Shown piece by piece: positions 34,748 to 42,937 of a stretch of 64,000 nucleotides of DNA. Below the pieces are notes generated by a model, which was given only the letters and a program-made list of their open reading frames with translations, was not told the origin of the DNA and ran no database searches. Made by a program: the position numbers and the translations under genes. This DNA comes from Eubacterium sp. UBA3279 (lineage in GTDB: Bacteria > Bacillota > Clostridia > Lachnospirales > Lachnospiraceae), in NCBI GenBank assembly GCA_002361775.1, contig DETV01000113.1, forward strand, positions 1-64,000, in the 5' to 3' direction. Within the stretch, counting starts at the first letter, position 1. Every line of letters starts with the position of its first letter.

Positions 34748-35224
34748 ATGGCAGAGATTAAGAAAACAACATCGAAGACTCCGGCGCCAAAGAAGACAGC
34801 CCCGAAGACGGCGGCTGCCAGAAAAACAGCCGGAACACGGAAAACTGCCGAGGTAACAACAGCCCCGGCGCAACAAAAAGTTGAAGCGGTTATTGAGACA
34901 ACAAGTACAACAAATAATACAATCCATAAGGAGGAAAAAAGAATGACACAGGAAGCTTTAGGAATGGTTGAAACCAGAGGTTTGGTAGCAGCAGTAGAAG
35001 CAGCAGACGCTATGTGTAAAGCAGCAAATGTTACACTGGTAGGAACAGAAAAAATCGGTTCCGGACTGGTAACTGTTATGGTAAGAGGCGATGTTGGAGC
35101 TGTTAAATCAGCAGTAGAAAGCGGAGCAAGCAGTGCATCCAGACTGGGTGAGCTGGTAGCTACACATGTAATTCCAAGACCACACACAGATGTTGAAATG
35201 ATTCTTCCGAAGGTAACAGAATAA
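34748..35224 (+). CDS. BMC-H shell protein with basic Lys/Ala/Pro/Thr-rich N-terminal tail
   Basis: 158 residues. Residues 1-65 are low complexity: repeated Lys-Thr, Ala and Pro (e.g. KKTAPKTAAARKTAGTRKTA), strongly basic at first, then Thr/Asn/Glu-rich. They resemble histone-H1-like tails and have no hydrophobic segment. From Met66 the protein is a normal BMC-H (TQEALGMVETRGLVAAVEAA to HVIPRPHTDVEM), about 85% like the gene at 34140. A strong ribosome site lies inside the gene before codon 66, so a tail-less 93-residue form is probably also made. The tail could bind cargo, nucleic acid or other shell faces; no function is established. Confidence 0.9.
   Translation: MAEIKKTTSKTPAPKKTAPKTAAARKTAGTRKTAEVTTAPAQQKVEAVIETTSTTNNTIHKEEKRMTQEALGMVETRGLVAAVEAADAMCKAANVTLVGTEKIGSGLVTVMVRGDVGAVKSAVESGASSASRLGELVATHVIPRPHTDVEMILPKVTE
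34928..34945 (+). promoter_or_regulatory. Internal ribosome binding site and ATG inside the tailed BMC-H gene
   Basis: AAGGAGG at 34928-34934, 8 bases before an in-frame ATG at 34943 (codon 66). This site is stronger than the GGGGG-type site of the full-length start at 34748, so the short shell protein may be the main product. The layout recalls PduB/PduB', where an internal start also yields two shell forms. Confidence 0.8.
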
Positions 35225-35258
35225 GAATCATGTAAAACCTGGAAAGTAGGTGTTGTAC

Positions 35259-35906
35259 TTGGATATGCAGAATGTTGAATTGATTACCAGATTGGTCATG
35301 GAAAGCCTGAATAAGCAGGAGGAGAAATCCGGAAAAGGGTACATGGTTCCCATCGGAGTTTCTGCCAGACATATTCATCTGACTCAGTCTGATCTGGAAG
35401 TATTATTTGGACCAGGGTATCAGCTCACAAAGAAAAAGGACCTGATGGGCGGACAATTTGCATCCAACGAATTGGTTACTATTGTGGGACTGAAATTAAG
35501 AGCTATCGAGAATGTAAGAATTCTCGGACCTTGCAGAAGCAAATCTCAGGTGGAGATTTCTGCTACAGATGCGATGAAACTGGGGATAAAGGCTCCTCTT
35601 CGGGAGTCCGGTGATATAGCCGGATCTGCTCCTATCGCACTGGTGGGACCTAAAGGCGCTCTTTACCTGAAAGAAGGCTGTATTGTGGCTGCAAGGCATA
35701 TCCATATGTCGCCGGCAGATGCCCAGGCAGCCGGAGTGCATGACGGAGATTTCGTATCTGTAAAAGCAGATAATGAAAGAGGAACTATATTTAATCACGT
35801 AAAGATTCGTGTGGACGAAAGCTTTACTCTGGAGATGCACATTGATACTGACGAAGCAAATGCTTCTCAGATTGCAACTGGTATGACAGTTTCAATCGTA
35901 AAGTAA
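35259..35906 (+). CDS. pduL: Phosphate propanoyltransferase PduL
   Basis: Converts propionyl-CoA and phosphate to propionyl-phosphate and CoA, recycling CoA within the shell. Two beta-barrel domains each with the family's zinc-binding HIH: VSARHIHLTQSDLEVLFG near residue 30 and VAARHIHMSPADAQAAG near residue 145. An encapsulation helix opens the protein (MQNVELITRLVMESLNKQ). The start is uncertain: TTG 35259 has AGGTG at good spacing, ATG 35265 is two codons later, and GTG 35250 overlaps the ribosome site. About 215 residues. Confidence 0.92.
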   Translation: MDMQNVELITRLVMESLNKQEEKSGKGYMVPIGVSARHIHLTQSDLEVLFGPGYQLTKKKDLMGGQFASNELVTIVGLKLRAIENVRILGPCRSKSQVEISATDAMKLGIKAPLRESGDIAGSAPIALVGPKGALYLKEGCIVAARHIHMSPADAQAAGVHDGDFVSVKADNERGTIFNHVKIRVDESFTLEMHIDTDEANASQIATGMTVSIVK

Positions 35907-35938
35907 ATGATAAAAAATGTAACTAACGGAGGGTAACT

Positions 35939-36205
35939 ATGATTGTAGGTAAGGTTGTAGGAAGCATTGTGTCTACCAGAAAAAATGATAAGCTTATTGG
36001 CAATAAATTTATGATTGTAGAACCTGTGCATCATATGAAAGCCGATCTCAATCAGATCGTTGCCATTGATAATATCGGAGCCGGTATTGGAGAGTATGTT
36101 TTAGTTGCACAGGGCAGCGCGGCCAGAATAGGCTGCGGTTTAGAAACGGCACCCGTTGATGCGGCGATAGTTGGAATCATTGATGACGGTGCAGGATTGG
36201 AGTAA
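35939..36205 (+). CDS. pduN: BMC-P pentameric vertex protein (EutN/CcmL/PduN)
   Basis: Caps the vertices of the icosahedral shell. 88 residues; begins IVGKVVGSIVSTRKNDKLIGNKF, and contains VAIDNIGAGIGEYVLVAQGSAAR, both diagnostic of the EutN/CcmL fold. It is the only pentamer gene in the locus, so it is expected to be essential for closure. GGAGGG stands 7 bases before the ATG. pduS follows after 4 bases. Confidence 0.95.
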   Translation: MIVGKVVGSIVSTRKNDKLIGNKFMIVEPVHHMKADLNQIVAIDNIGAGIGEYVLVAQGSAARIGCGLETAPVDAAIVGIIDDGAGLE

Positions 36206-36209
36206 TCGC

Positions 36210-37538
36210 ATGGATATCAAAGAGTTACAAAAAATCATACAGGAAAATGGTGTGGTTGGCGCCGGCGGTGCGGGATTTCCCACATACGTAAAGATTGATG
36301 AACGTGCAAACACCATTTTGATGAACTGTGCGGAATGTGAACCTTTGTTAAAATTACACAGACAGCTTTTGAAACAGCACGCATATGAAATCATGAAAAC
36401 TTTCCATATGATCGCTGAGACAGTAGGTGCGAAAGAAGCAATTATTGGTGTAAAAAAATCATACAAAGATACGGTGAACGCATTGAATGAGCATCTGGGA
36501 GAATTTCCGGGGATGCGGCTGGCTCTTCTTGATGAAGTATATCCCATGGGAGATGAGATCGTATTGATTTATGAAGCTACGGGACGGGTAGTAAGACCGG
36601 GCGGACTTCCCATTGAAGAAGGGGTTGCAGTATTTAATGTGGAAACTGTTTACAATATTTATCGTGCAGTTGAAATGAATCATCCGGTTACGGATAAACT
36701 GGTTTCTGTAGTTGCAGAAGTGGAACATCCGGTAACCGTCAGAGTTCCTTTGGGAACACCGCTTTCTGAAGTGGTAGCTATGGCAGGGAAGACAACCGTA
36801 AAGGATGCGGTATACTTTGTAGGCGGTCCCATGATGGGAAATATTGGAACTGGCAGCCAGCCGGTAACAAAGACTACAAATGCCATTCTGGTACTTCCTC
36901 CAGATCATACCATTGTTCAGAAAAAAATGAGAAAATCATCCATTGATATGAAGCGTGCAGCGTCCATCTGCTGTCAGTGCCGTACATGTACGGATCTTTG
37001 TCCGAGAAACAATCTGGGACATCCGATAGATCCGGCGCTGTTTATGAGAGCAGCCGCAAATCAGGATTTTCAGGATATGAATCCATATCTTAATGCAAAC
37101 TTCTGCAGTTCCTGTGGAGTTTGTGAAATGTATGCATGTCCTCAGAGTCTGGCGCCCCGGTCTCTTCTGGCAGATATGAAAATCGGACTGAAAAAAGCAG
37201 GTGTTCGTCCTCCTCAGGGAGTTTCGGCGGCGCCGGTACAGGAGTCCAGAGAGTACAGAAAGGTACCGGAAGAGCGGTTAATGGCTCGACTGGCATTGAC
37301 AAAATACGATAAAGACGCACCTTTGGATGATCAGGTCGTACCAGTGAAAAAGGTTACAGTGAATCTGAGCCAGCATATTGGAGCTCCGGCCCAGGCTATG
37401 GTTTCCATTGGAGACCAGGTAACTGCAGGCCAGATGATCGCAAAACCGGCCCAGGGCTTAAGCGTAGCTATTCACGCATCCATCAGTGGTGTGGTGACCA
37501 ATGTATCAGACAAAGTTGTAGTGATTGAAGCAAGGTAG
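36210..37538 (+). CDS. pduS: PduS/RnfC-like iron-sulfur flavoprotein
   Basis: Electron-transfer protein of propanediol compartments, reported to reduce cobalamin and to pass electrons across the shell. About 442 residues. An N-terminal glycine-rich VGAGGAGFPTYVKI, an NADH/FMN-binding RnfC-like core, and two [4Fe-4S] motifs at about 254 (CCQCRTCTDLCP) and 299 (CSSCGVCEMYACP), then a SLBB/barrel-sandwich end. Start at ATG 36210, after TTGGAG. Directly before pduT, its known partner. Confidence 0.92.
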   Translation: MDIKELQKIIQENGVVGAGGAGFPTYVKIDERANTILMNCAECEPLLKLHRQLLKQHAYEIMKTFHMIAETVGAKEAIIGVKKSYKDTVNALNEHLGEFPGMRLALLDEVYPMGDEIVLIYEATGRVVRPGGLPIEEGVAVFNVETVYNIYRAVEMNHPVTDKLVSVVAEVEHPVTVRVPLGTPLSEVVAMAGKTTVKDAVYFVGGPMMGNIGTGSQPVTKTTNAILVLPPDHTIVQKKMRKSSIDMKRAASICCQCRTCTDLCPRNNLGHPIDPALFMRAAANQDFQDMNPYLNANFCSSCGVCEMYACPQSLAPRSLLADMKIGLKKAGVRPPQGVSAAPVQESREYRKVPEERLMARLALTKYDKDAPLDDQVVPVKKVTVNLSQHIGAPAQAMVSIGDQVTAGQMIAKPAQGLSVAIHASISGVVTNVSDKVVVIEAR

Positions 37539-37554
37539 AAAGGACGTATACTGT

Positions 37555-38103
37555 ATGAGTAAAGCAATCGGAATGGTTGAATTTAAAACTACGGCAACCG
37601 GTATTACAGCGGCAGATGCCATGGTAAAAACTTCAGAGGTAGAGCTTATTGAAGCACAGACAGTTTGTCCTGGAAAATATATTGCTATTATTTCTGGAGA
37701 TTTAAGCGCTGTGAAAGCAGCAGTTGATACAGCTTCCACTCAGTATGAGGAGCAGCTTATTGACAATTTTGTTCTGGGAAATCCCCATGAATCCATCTTC
37801 CCGGCTATTTACGGATCCGCGCAGGTGGAGAAAGTAAGCGCATTGGGAATCCTGGAAACTTATGACGCAGCATCTATTATTGTGGCAGCAGATCTGGCAG
37901 CCAAGACAGCAATCGTTGATCTGATCGAACTTCGTATTGCCAAAGGTATGTGCGGAAAATCTTATATGCTGATCACAGGAGAGGTGTCTGCTGTGGAAGC
38001 ATCCATTGAAAAAGCGAAAGCGGCAGTGGGAGAAAAAGGAATGTATCTGGATTCTTCTGTAATCGCTCATCCGGATGCAAAAGTTATCGAAAGATTTTTA
38101 TAA
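37555..38103 (+). CDS. pduT: BMC-T tandem-domain shell protein PduT
   Basis: Trimeric shell protein with two BMC domains (1-~90 and ~98-182). Cys38, in QTVCPGKYIAI, matches the cysteine of PduT that holds a [4Fe-4S] cluster at the trimer axis. KMCGKSYMLITGEVSAVEA-like second-domain features are present. It probably forms an electron port with PduS. Start at ATG 37555 with AAAGGA upstream; an upstream in-frame start overlaps pduS. The only tandem-domain shell gene in the locus; no PduB is present. Confidence 0.93.
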   Translation: MSKAIGMVEFKTTATGITAADAMVKTSEVELIEAQTVCPGKYIAIISGDLSAVKAAVDTASTQYEEQLIDNFVLGNPHESIFPAIYGSAQVEKVSALGILETYDAASIIVAADLAAKTAIVDLIELRIAKGMCGKSYMLITGEVSAVEASIEKAKAAVGEKGMYLDSSVIAHPDAKVIERFL

Positions 38104-38112
38104 GGATGTACA

Positions 38113-38170
38113 GGGAGGTGTTCCGGGAAGCATTTTTGAATATTTATAAATGTCTAAGCCTGGCGCCTCC
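38113..38170 (+). promoter_or_regulatory. Possible hairpin in the pduT-deoR gap
   Basis: GGAGGTGTT at about 38114-38122 can pair, with G-U pairs, to GGCGCCTCC at 38162-38170 around a 40-base loop. No U-run follows. It may be a processing or attenuation element between shell and regulator genes. Confidence 0.3.
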
Positions 38171-38211
38171 TTTGCACATAAGGGAAAAGACATAAAAGGG
38201 GGACAAGTTGT

Positions 38212-38976
38212 ATGCTAGCGTTAGAGAGAAGAAATCTGATTCTGGAGAAGCTTCAGGAAGAAAAACGTGTAGTAGTCAGCGAATTGAGTCAGCTATACAA
38301 CGTGTCAGAAGAAACCATCCGGCGGGATTTGGATAAGCTGGAAAATGAAGGCTATGCCATCAAAAGTTATGGGGGAGCAGTGATCAATGAGAATATGAGC
38401 ATTGATATGCCCTTTAATGTACGAAAAAACCGGAATGTATTGGGAAAACAGAAAATTGCGGAAATAGTTGCCGATATGATTCGTGACGGAGATCAGATTA
38501 TGTTGGATGCCAGTACCACTGCTGTTTTTGTTGCCAAAGCAATTAAAGAAAAACAGAGACTGACAGTGATCACCAATTCCATTGAGATTATGATTGAACT
38601 GGCAGATGTGTCCGGGTGGAATATTATTTCCACAGGGGGAACCATGAAAGAAGGATATCTGGCGCTTTTAGGCTCAAAGGCTGAGGCGGCCCTGAGAGGA
38701 TACTATGTGGATAAGGCGATTGTTTCCTGTAAAGCTTTCGACATGGAACGGGGAATCATGGATTCCAATGATCTGTTTGCTCAGGCAAAACAGACAATGA
38801 TGAATTCAGCCAAAGAAAGTATTTTGGCTGTAGACCACAGTAAATTTGACAATATGTCGTTTTCAAAAGTGACAGATACTCACAATCTGACAGCGGTTGT
38901 GACAGATCAGAAACCCTCGGAGCAGTGGCTGGAATTTTTGGAAGCGCATAAGATAAAATGCTATTATCCGGAATAG
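38212..38976 (+). CDS. DeoR-family transcriptional regulator
   Basis: 254 residues. The N-terminal winged helix-turn-helix has RNLILEKLQEEKRVVVSELS and SEETIRRDLDKLENEG, the DeoR recognition signature. The C-terminal domain is the sugar-phosphate-isomerase-like sensor (DASTTAVFVAKAI, then TNSIEIMIEL and STGGTMKEG). Proteins of this family usually respond to a phosphorylated sugar; fuculose-1-phosphate is a natural guess. It sits inside the operon it probably regulates, and repeated AAACCA operators occur at both locus promoters. Confidence 0.9.
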   Translation: MLALERRNLILEKLQEEKRVVVSELSQLYNVSEETIRRDLDKLENEGYAIKSYGGAVINENMSIDMPFNVRKNRNVLGKQKIAEIVADMIRDGDQIMLDASTTAVFVAKAIKEKQRLTVITNSIEIMIELADVSGWNIISTGGTMKEGYLALLGSKAEAALRGYYVDKAIVSCKAFDMERGIMDSNDLFAQAKQTMMNSAKESILAVDHSKFDNMSFSKVTDTHNLTAVVTDQKPSEQWLEFLEAHKIKCYYPE

Positions 38977-38990
38977 AGAAAGGAAAAATC

Positions 38991-40142
38991 ATGGATAGTT
39001 TTGGAATAAAGACGCAGATTTATTTTGGAGAGGGAGCTTTGTCCCGTCTGAAAGAAATTCCATACAGAAAAGTTCTGGTGATTACAGATCCTTTCGTAGT
39101 AGAAAGTAAAATGATCGATCTTATTACGGAACCGCTCCGGGAGGGTGGAATACAGTATGAGATTTTTCATGATGTGGTACCGGATGCTCCAGTAGATAAG
39201 ATTTCCAATGGAGTGAAGAAGTTTCTGGAATATCAGCCGGAAGCTATTGTGGCAGTGGGCGGAGGCTCAGCCATTGATTCTTCAAAAGCAATTCGGGAAT
39301 TTTCATTGAAAATCAATAATTATGGTCCTGTGGGATTGATCGCGATTCCAACCACCAGCGGTACAGGTTCGGAAGTTACCTCTTTTGCGGTGGTAAATGA
39401 TACAGAAGCCAAGGTAAAATATCCTCTGGTATCAGAAGGACTTACAGCGGATGAGGCAATTTTGGATGCAGAACTGGTAAAAAGTGTTCCGCCATCTATT
39501 ACAGCAGATACAGGAATGGATGTATTTACCCATGCTCTGGAATCTTATGTGAGTACGGATCACAATGAATTCTCTTCTGCGCTTTCTGAGAAAGCAATTG
39601 AAATCTGCGGTGTATTTTTACTGCGGGCATATCTGGATGGAAACGATATGCATGCCAGACAGAAAATGCACGTGGCGTCCTGCCTGGCGGGACTGGCATT
39701 TAATTCTGCATCCCTGGGAATTACACACAGTATGGCTCATCAGTTGGGCGCTCTGTTCCATATTCCCCATGGACGTGCAAACGCTATGCTGCTGCCCCAT
39801 ATTGTAGAATTTAACGCCAATATCAATAAACACTCCAGAAGTCAGAAAGAATATCTTCCGGCAGTAAAGCGGTATGCCAATATTGCACATATTCTGGGAC
39901 TTAGTAATTATAATGAGGTCATGAGTGTCAGGTCTTTAGTGAACTGGATACAATTTATGCAGAAAGAAATGAATATTCCGTTGACGATACAGGAAATTGG
40001 AACTATCACACCGGACGCATATTTTGCAGCGGTGGATAAGATGGCAGATGCAGCGTTGGCAGACGCATGTACAGCAACAAATCCAAGAGTTCCGTCGAAG
40101 GAAGATATCATTAAAATATATACCAAGCTGTGGTCCTTCTGA
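38991..40142 (+). CDS. pduQ: Iron-type alcohol dehydrogenase, PduQ-like
   Basis: 383-residue group III dehydrogenase that reduces propionaldehyde to 1-propanol and regenerates NAD+. The NAD site is VGGGSAIDSSKAI, TTSGTGSEVTSFAVV follows, and the metal ligands lie in the DVFTHALESY, HSMAHQLGALFHIPHGRANA and later His segments. The opening MDSFGIKTQIYFGEG is PduQ-like. Start at ATG 38991 with AAAGGA upstream. No encapsulation helix at the N-terminus. 14 bases after deoR. Confidence 0.92.
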   Translation: MDSFGIKTQIYFGEGALSRLKEIPYRKVLVITDPFVVESKMIDLITEPLREGGIQYEIFHDVVPDAPVDKISNGVKKFLEYQPEAIVAVGGGSAIDSSKAIREFSLKINNYGPVGLIAIPTTSGTGSEVTSFAVVNDTEAKVKYPLVSEGLTADEAILDAELVKSVPPSITADTGMDVFTHALESYVSTDHNEFSSALSEKAIEICGVFLLRAYLDGNDMHARQKMHVASCLAGLAFNSASLGITHSMAHQLGALFHIPHGRANAMLLPHIVEFNANINKHSRSQKEYLPAVKRYANIAHILGLSNYNEVMSVRSLVNWIQFMQKEMNIPLTIQEIGTITPDAYFAAVDKMADAALADACTATNPRVPSKEDIIKIYTKLWSF

Positions 40143-40201
40143 AAAATTATATAAACGGGAGGGACCGGTAATAGCTGCTGAGAACGAAAGGGATCAGAAT
40201 T

Positions 40202-41863
40202 ATGAAATCAAAGAGGATTGAAATACTGAACAACCGTTCGGTAAATAAAGACGGATTCATCGATGAATGGCCGGAAATGGGATTTGTGGCAATGAAAAGT
40301 CCATATGATCCAAAACCCTCTATTCGGATTGAAAATGGAAAAATCGTGGAGCTGGACGGAAAAGAAAGGAAAGACTTTGATTTTCTGGATCAGTTCATAG
40401 CAGATTACGCCATTCGGATTGAGAGGGCGCAGGAATCTATGGGATTTTCTTCTCTTGATATCGCCCGGAAAATCGTGGATATCAACGTATCCAGAAAAGA
40501 AGTATTGGATATTGTATCCGGTATTACTCCGGCAAAGATGGCAGAAGTAATCAATGAATTAAATGTGGTGGAAATGATGATGGGGATGCAGAAAATGCGT
40601 GCCAGAAAAGTGCCGGGAAATCAGGCTCATATAACAAACCTGAAAGACGATCCGGTACAGATCGCAGCAGATGCGGCGGAAGGAGCGCTGAGAGGATTCA
40701 GTGAAGAAGAAACTACCACAGGTGTGGCAAGATACGCACCGTTTAATGCGATTGCCCTGCTGATCGGTTCCCAGGTGGGAAGACGAGGGGTACTGACCCA
40801 GTGCGCAGTGGAAGAGGCCATTGAACTTGAGCTGGGAATCCGGGGATTGACAACGTATGCAGAGACACTTTCTGTATATGGAACAGAGAAAGTATTTATT
40901 GATGGAGATGATACACCGTATTCCAAAGCATTTTTAAATGCGGCTTATGGTTCCAGAGGATTGAAAGTAAGATTTACTTCCGGTTCCGGTTCAGAAGTGC
41001 TGATGGGAAGCAGTGAGAAAAAATCCATGCTGTATCTGGAATGTCGTTGTCTGTATGTGACAAAGGGAGCAGGAAGTCAGGGAATCCAGAATGGTTCAGT
41101 AAGCTGCGTGGGAGTAGCCGCAGGTGTACCGGCAGGTATCCGGGAAATCATTGGTGAAAATCTGGTGGCAGCATTGCTGGGACTGGAATGTGCATCTTCC
41201 AATGACCAGAGTTTCTCTCATTCTGATATGAGAAGAACAGCAAGAACCATGCTTCAGTTTATGCCGGGAACAGATTTTATTTTTTCCGGTTATGCAGGGG
41301 AGCCAAATTACGACAATATGTTTGCCGGATCCAATTTTGATGCGGAAGACTTTGATGATTACAATGTACTGCAAAGAGATATGCAGGTGGACGGCGGTCT
41401 TCGCCCTGTCACAGAGGAAGAGGTGATCCGTGTCCGCAGAGAAGCCGGAAAAGCAGTGCAGGCTGTATTTAAATATCTGGGTCTTACAGAAGTGACAGAT
41501 GAACAGGTGGAAGCGGTAACGTATGCACACGGAAGTAAGGATACATTAAAAAGAGATGTGGCGTCGGATCTGATGGCAGCAGACGATCTGATGAAGAGAA
41601 AAATTACAGGTGTGGATATTGTAAAGGCGCTGGCAGAAAGCGGATTTGACGATCTGGCAGAGAGTATACTGAATATGCTGAAACAGCGTGTGATCGGAGA
41701 CTATATGCATACTTCCGCGATTCTGGATGAAAATTTCCAGGTTATGTCAGGAGTGAATACTCCCAATGATTATATGGGCCCAGGTACCGGATACCGGGTG
41801 GACGGAAAACGTTGGGAAGAAATTAAGGCAATTCCCCATCGTATTAATATTAATGAATTTTAA
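40202..41863 (+). CDS. pduC: B12-dependent diol dehydratase large subunit PduC
   Basis: Large subunit of adenosylcobalamin-dependent propanediol dehydratase: TIM barrel holding substrate and B12. 553 residues, same length as Klebsiella/Salmonella PduC. Diagnostic sequences are SKRIEILNNRSVNKDGFIDEWPEMG-type N-terminus, TTTGVARYAPFNAIALLIGSQ and ECASSNDQSFSHSDMRRTAR, which carry substrate- and potassium-binding residues. AAGGGATCAG precedes the ATG. The gene set C-D-E-G-H-O is complete and unbroken. Confidence 0.96.
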   Translation: MKSKRIEILNNRSVNKDGFIDEWPEMGFVAMKSPYDPKPSIRIENGKIVELDGKERKDFDFLDQFIADYAIRIERAQESMGFSSLDIARKIVDINVSRKEVLDIVSGITPAKMAEVINELNVVEMMMGMQKMRARKVPGNQAHITNLKDDPVQIAADAAEGALRGFSEEETTTGVARYAPFNAIALLIGSQVGRRGVLTQCAVEEAIELELGIRGLTTYAETLSVYGTEKVFIDGDDTPYSKAFLNAAYGSRGLKVRFTSGSGSEVLMGSSEKKSMLYLECRCLYVTKGAGSQGIQNGSVSCVGVAAGVPAGIREIIGENLVAALLGLECASSNDQSFSHSDMRRTARTMLQFMPGTDFIFSGYAGEPNYDNMFAGSNFDAEDFDDYNVLQRDMQVDGGLRPVTEEEVIRVRREAGKAVQAVFKYLGLTEVTDEQVEAVTYAHGSKDTLKRDVASDLMAADDLMKRKITGVDIVKALAESGFDDLAESILNMLKQRVIGDYMHTSAILDENFQVMSGVNTPNDYMGPGTGYRVDGKRWEEIKAIPHRININEF

Positions 41864-41877
41864 GGAGGGCTGCAGGG

Positions 41878-42540
41878 ATGGAAATGAATGAAAAATTAGT
41901 TCAGGCGATTACCCAGGCGGTGTTAGAACAGTTACAGAAGCAGCCTTCCGGGGACAGCAGGGAGGTTTCTCTGGCGGGAAAGACAAGAATGCGGCCAAAA
42001 CATTCCTATGAGGGATATCCTCAGGCAAAACAGGGAACAGATCCCAAAGAAATTGTGATTGGAGTAGGAGCAGCTTTTCAGGAAGAGATTACAAAAACTA
42101 TTTGTGGGTTACCCCTGGAAGAGGTGCTGAAGAATCTGAGGGCCGGGATCGAGGAAGAAGGAATGCATTCACGGGTAGTAAAAGTTCTGGATACTTCCGA
42201 TGTGGCATTTATGGCTCTGGAATCTGCAAAACTTTCAGGTTCCGGTATCGGAATCGGGATTCAGTCAAAAGGAACAACGGTGATTCACCAAAAAGACCTT
42301 TATCCGCTTACCAATCTGGAACTGTTTCCTCAGGCGCCGCTGATCACTCTGGATATTTATCGTAAGATCGGACGAAATGCGGCGAAATATGTGAAAGGAG
42401 AAAAGGTAACTCCTATTGAGTGTACCAATGATCCTATGGTAAGAGCAAAATTTCAGGTGAAGGCTGCATTAATGCATATTATCGAGACAGAACAGTTGGA
42501 TCCTGATAAGAAAATCATAGAATGGGAGGACAGGAAATGA
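41878..42540 (+). CDS. pduD: B12-dependent diol dehydratase medium subunit PduD
   Basis: Medium subunit, part of the cobalamin-binding face. 220 residues. The N-terminal MNEKLVQAITQAVLEQLQKQ is an encapsulation helix, as known for Salmonella PduD, followed by a Ser/Gly linker. The core begins about residue 55 with KEIVIGVGAAFQEE. AAGGAGGG lies 7-8 bases before the ATG. Its stop overlaps the pduE start (ATGA). Confidence 0.95.
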   Translation: MEMNEKLVQAITQAVLEQLQKQPSGDSREVSLAGKTRMRPKHSYEGYPQAKQGTDPKEIVIGVGAAFQEEITKTICGLPLEEVLKNLRAGIEEEGMHSRVVKVLDTSDVAFMALESAKLSGSGIGIGIQSKGTTVIHQKDLYPLTNLELFPQAPLITLDIYRKIGRNAAKYVKGEKVTPIECTNDPMVRAKFQVKAALMHIIETEQLDPDKKIIEWEDRK

Positions 42541-42932
42541 GCAATTATCCATTAGGACAAAATGAGGCGGATTCCATTACTTCCAAAACAGGAAAAAAAC
42601 TTTCTCAGATTACTCTTGAGGAGGTAAAAAAAGGTAATGTTCAGGCGGATGATATCAAGATTTCCAAAGAAATGCTTCATCGACAGGGGCAGGTGGCCAG
42701 GGAAGCAGATAACCCCGCTATGGAAGGAAACTTTGAACGAGCTGCAGAACTGGTAGATGTGCCGGATGAGGTGATTCTTCAGATGTATAATAAGCTTCGT
42801 CCTAATCGCTCCACAAAAAGGGAGCTGATAGAGATGGCGAAAGAACTTCTGGAAGTTTATCATGCGCCCCACTGTGCAAAACTTGTACTGGAAGCAGCAG
42901 AAATTTACGAAAAAAGAGGGATAACGAGGTAA
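42537..42932 (+). CDS. pduE: B12-dependent diol dehydratase small subunit PduE
   Basis: Small all-helical subunit of diol dehydratase, 131 residues. YPLGQNEADSITSKTGKKLS and the end IYEKRGITR are typical. ATG 42537 overlaps the pduD stop; GGGAGGACAGGAA upstream supports it over the in-frame ATG at 42522. Confidence 0.95.
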   Translation: MSNYPLGQNEADSITSKTGKKLSQITLEEVKKGNVQADDIKISKEMLHRQGQVAREADNPAMEGNFERAAELVDVPDEVILQMYNKLRPNRSTKRELIEMAKELLEVYHAPHCAKLVLEAAEIYEKRGITR

Positions 42933-42937
42933 GAGCA

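Noticed and set aside
40142..40202. Cobalamin riboswitch controlling pduC
   Set aside because: The gap is only 59 bases and shows no B12-box-like sequence; none was recognised before fucA or the glycyl radical gene either.
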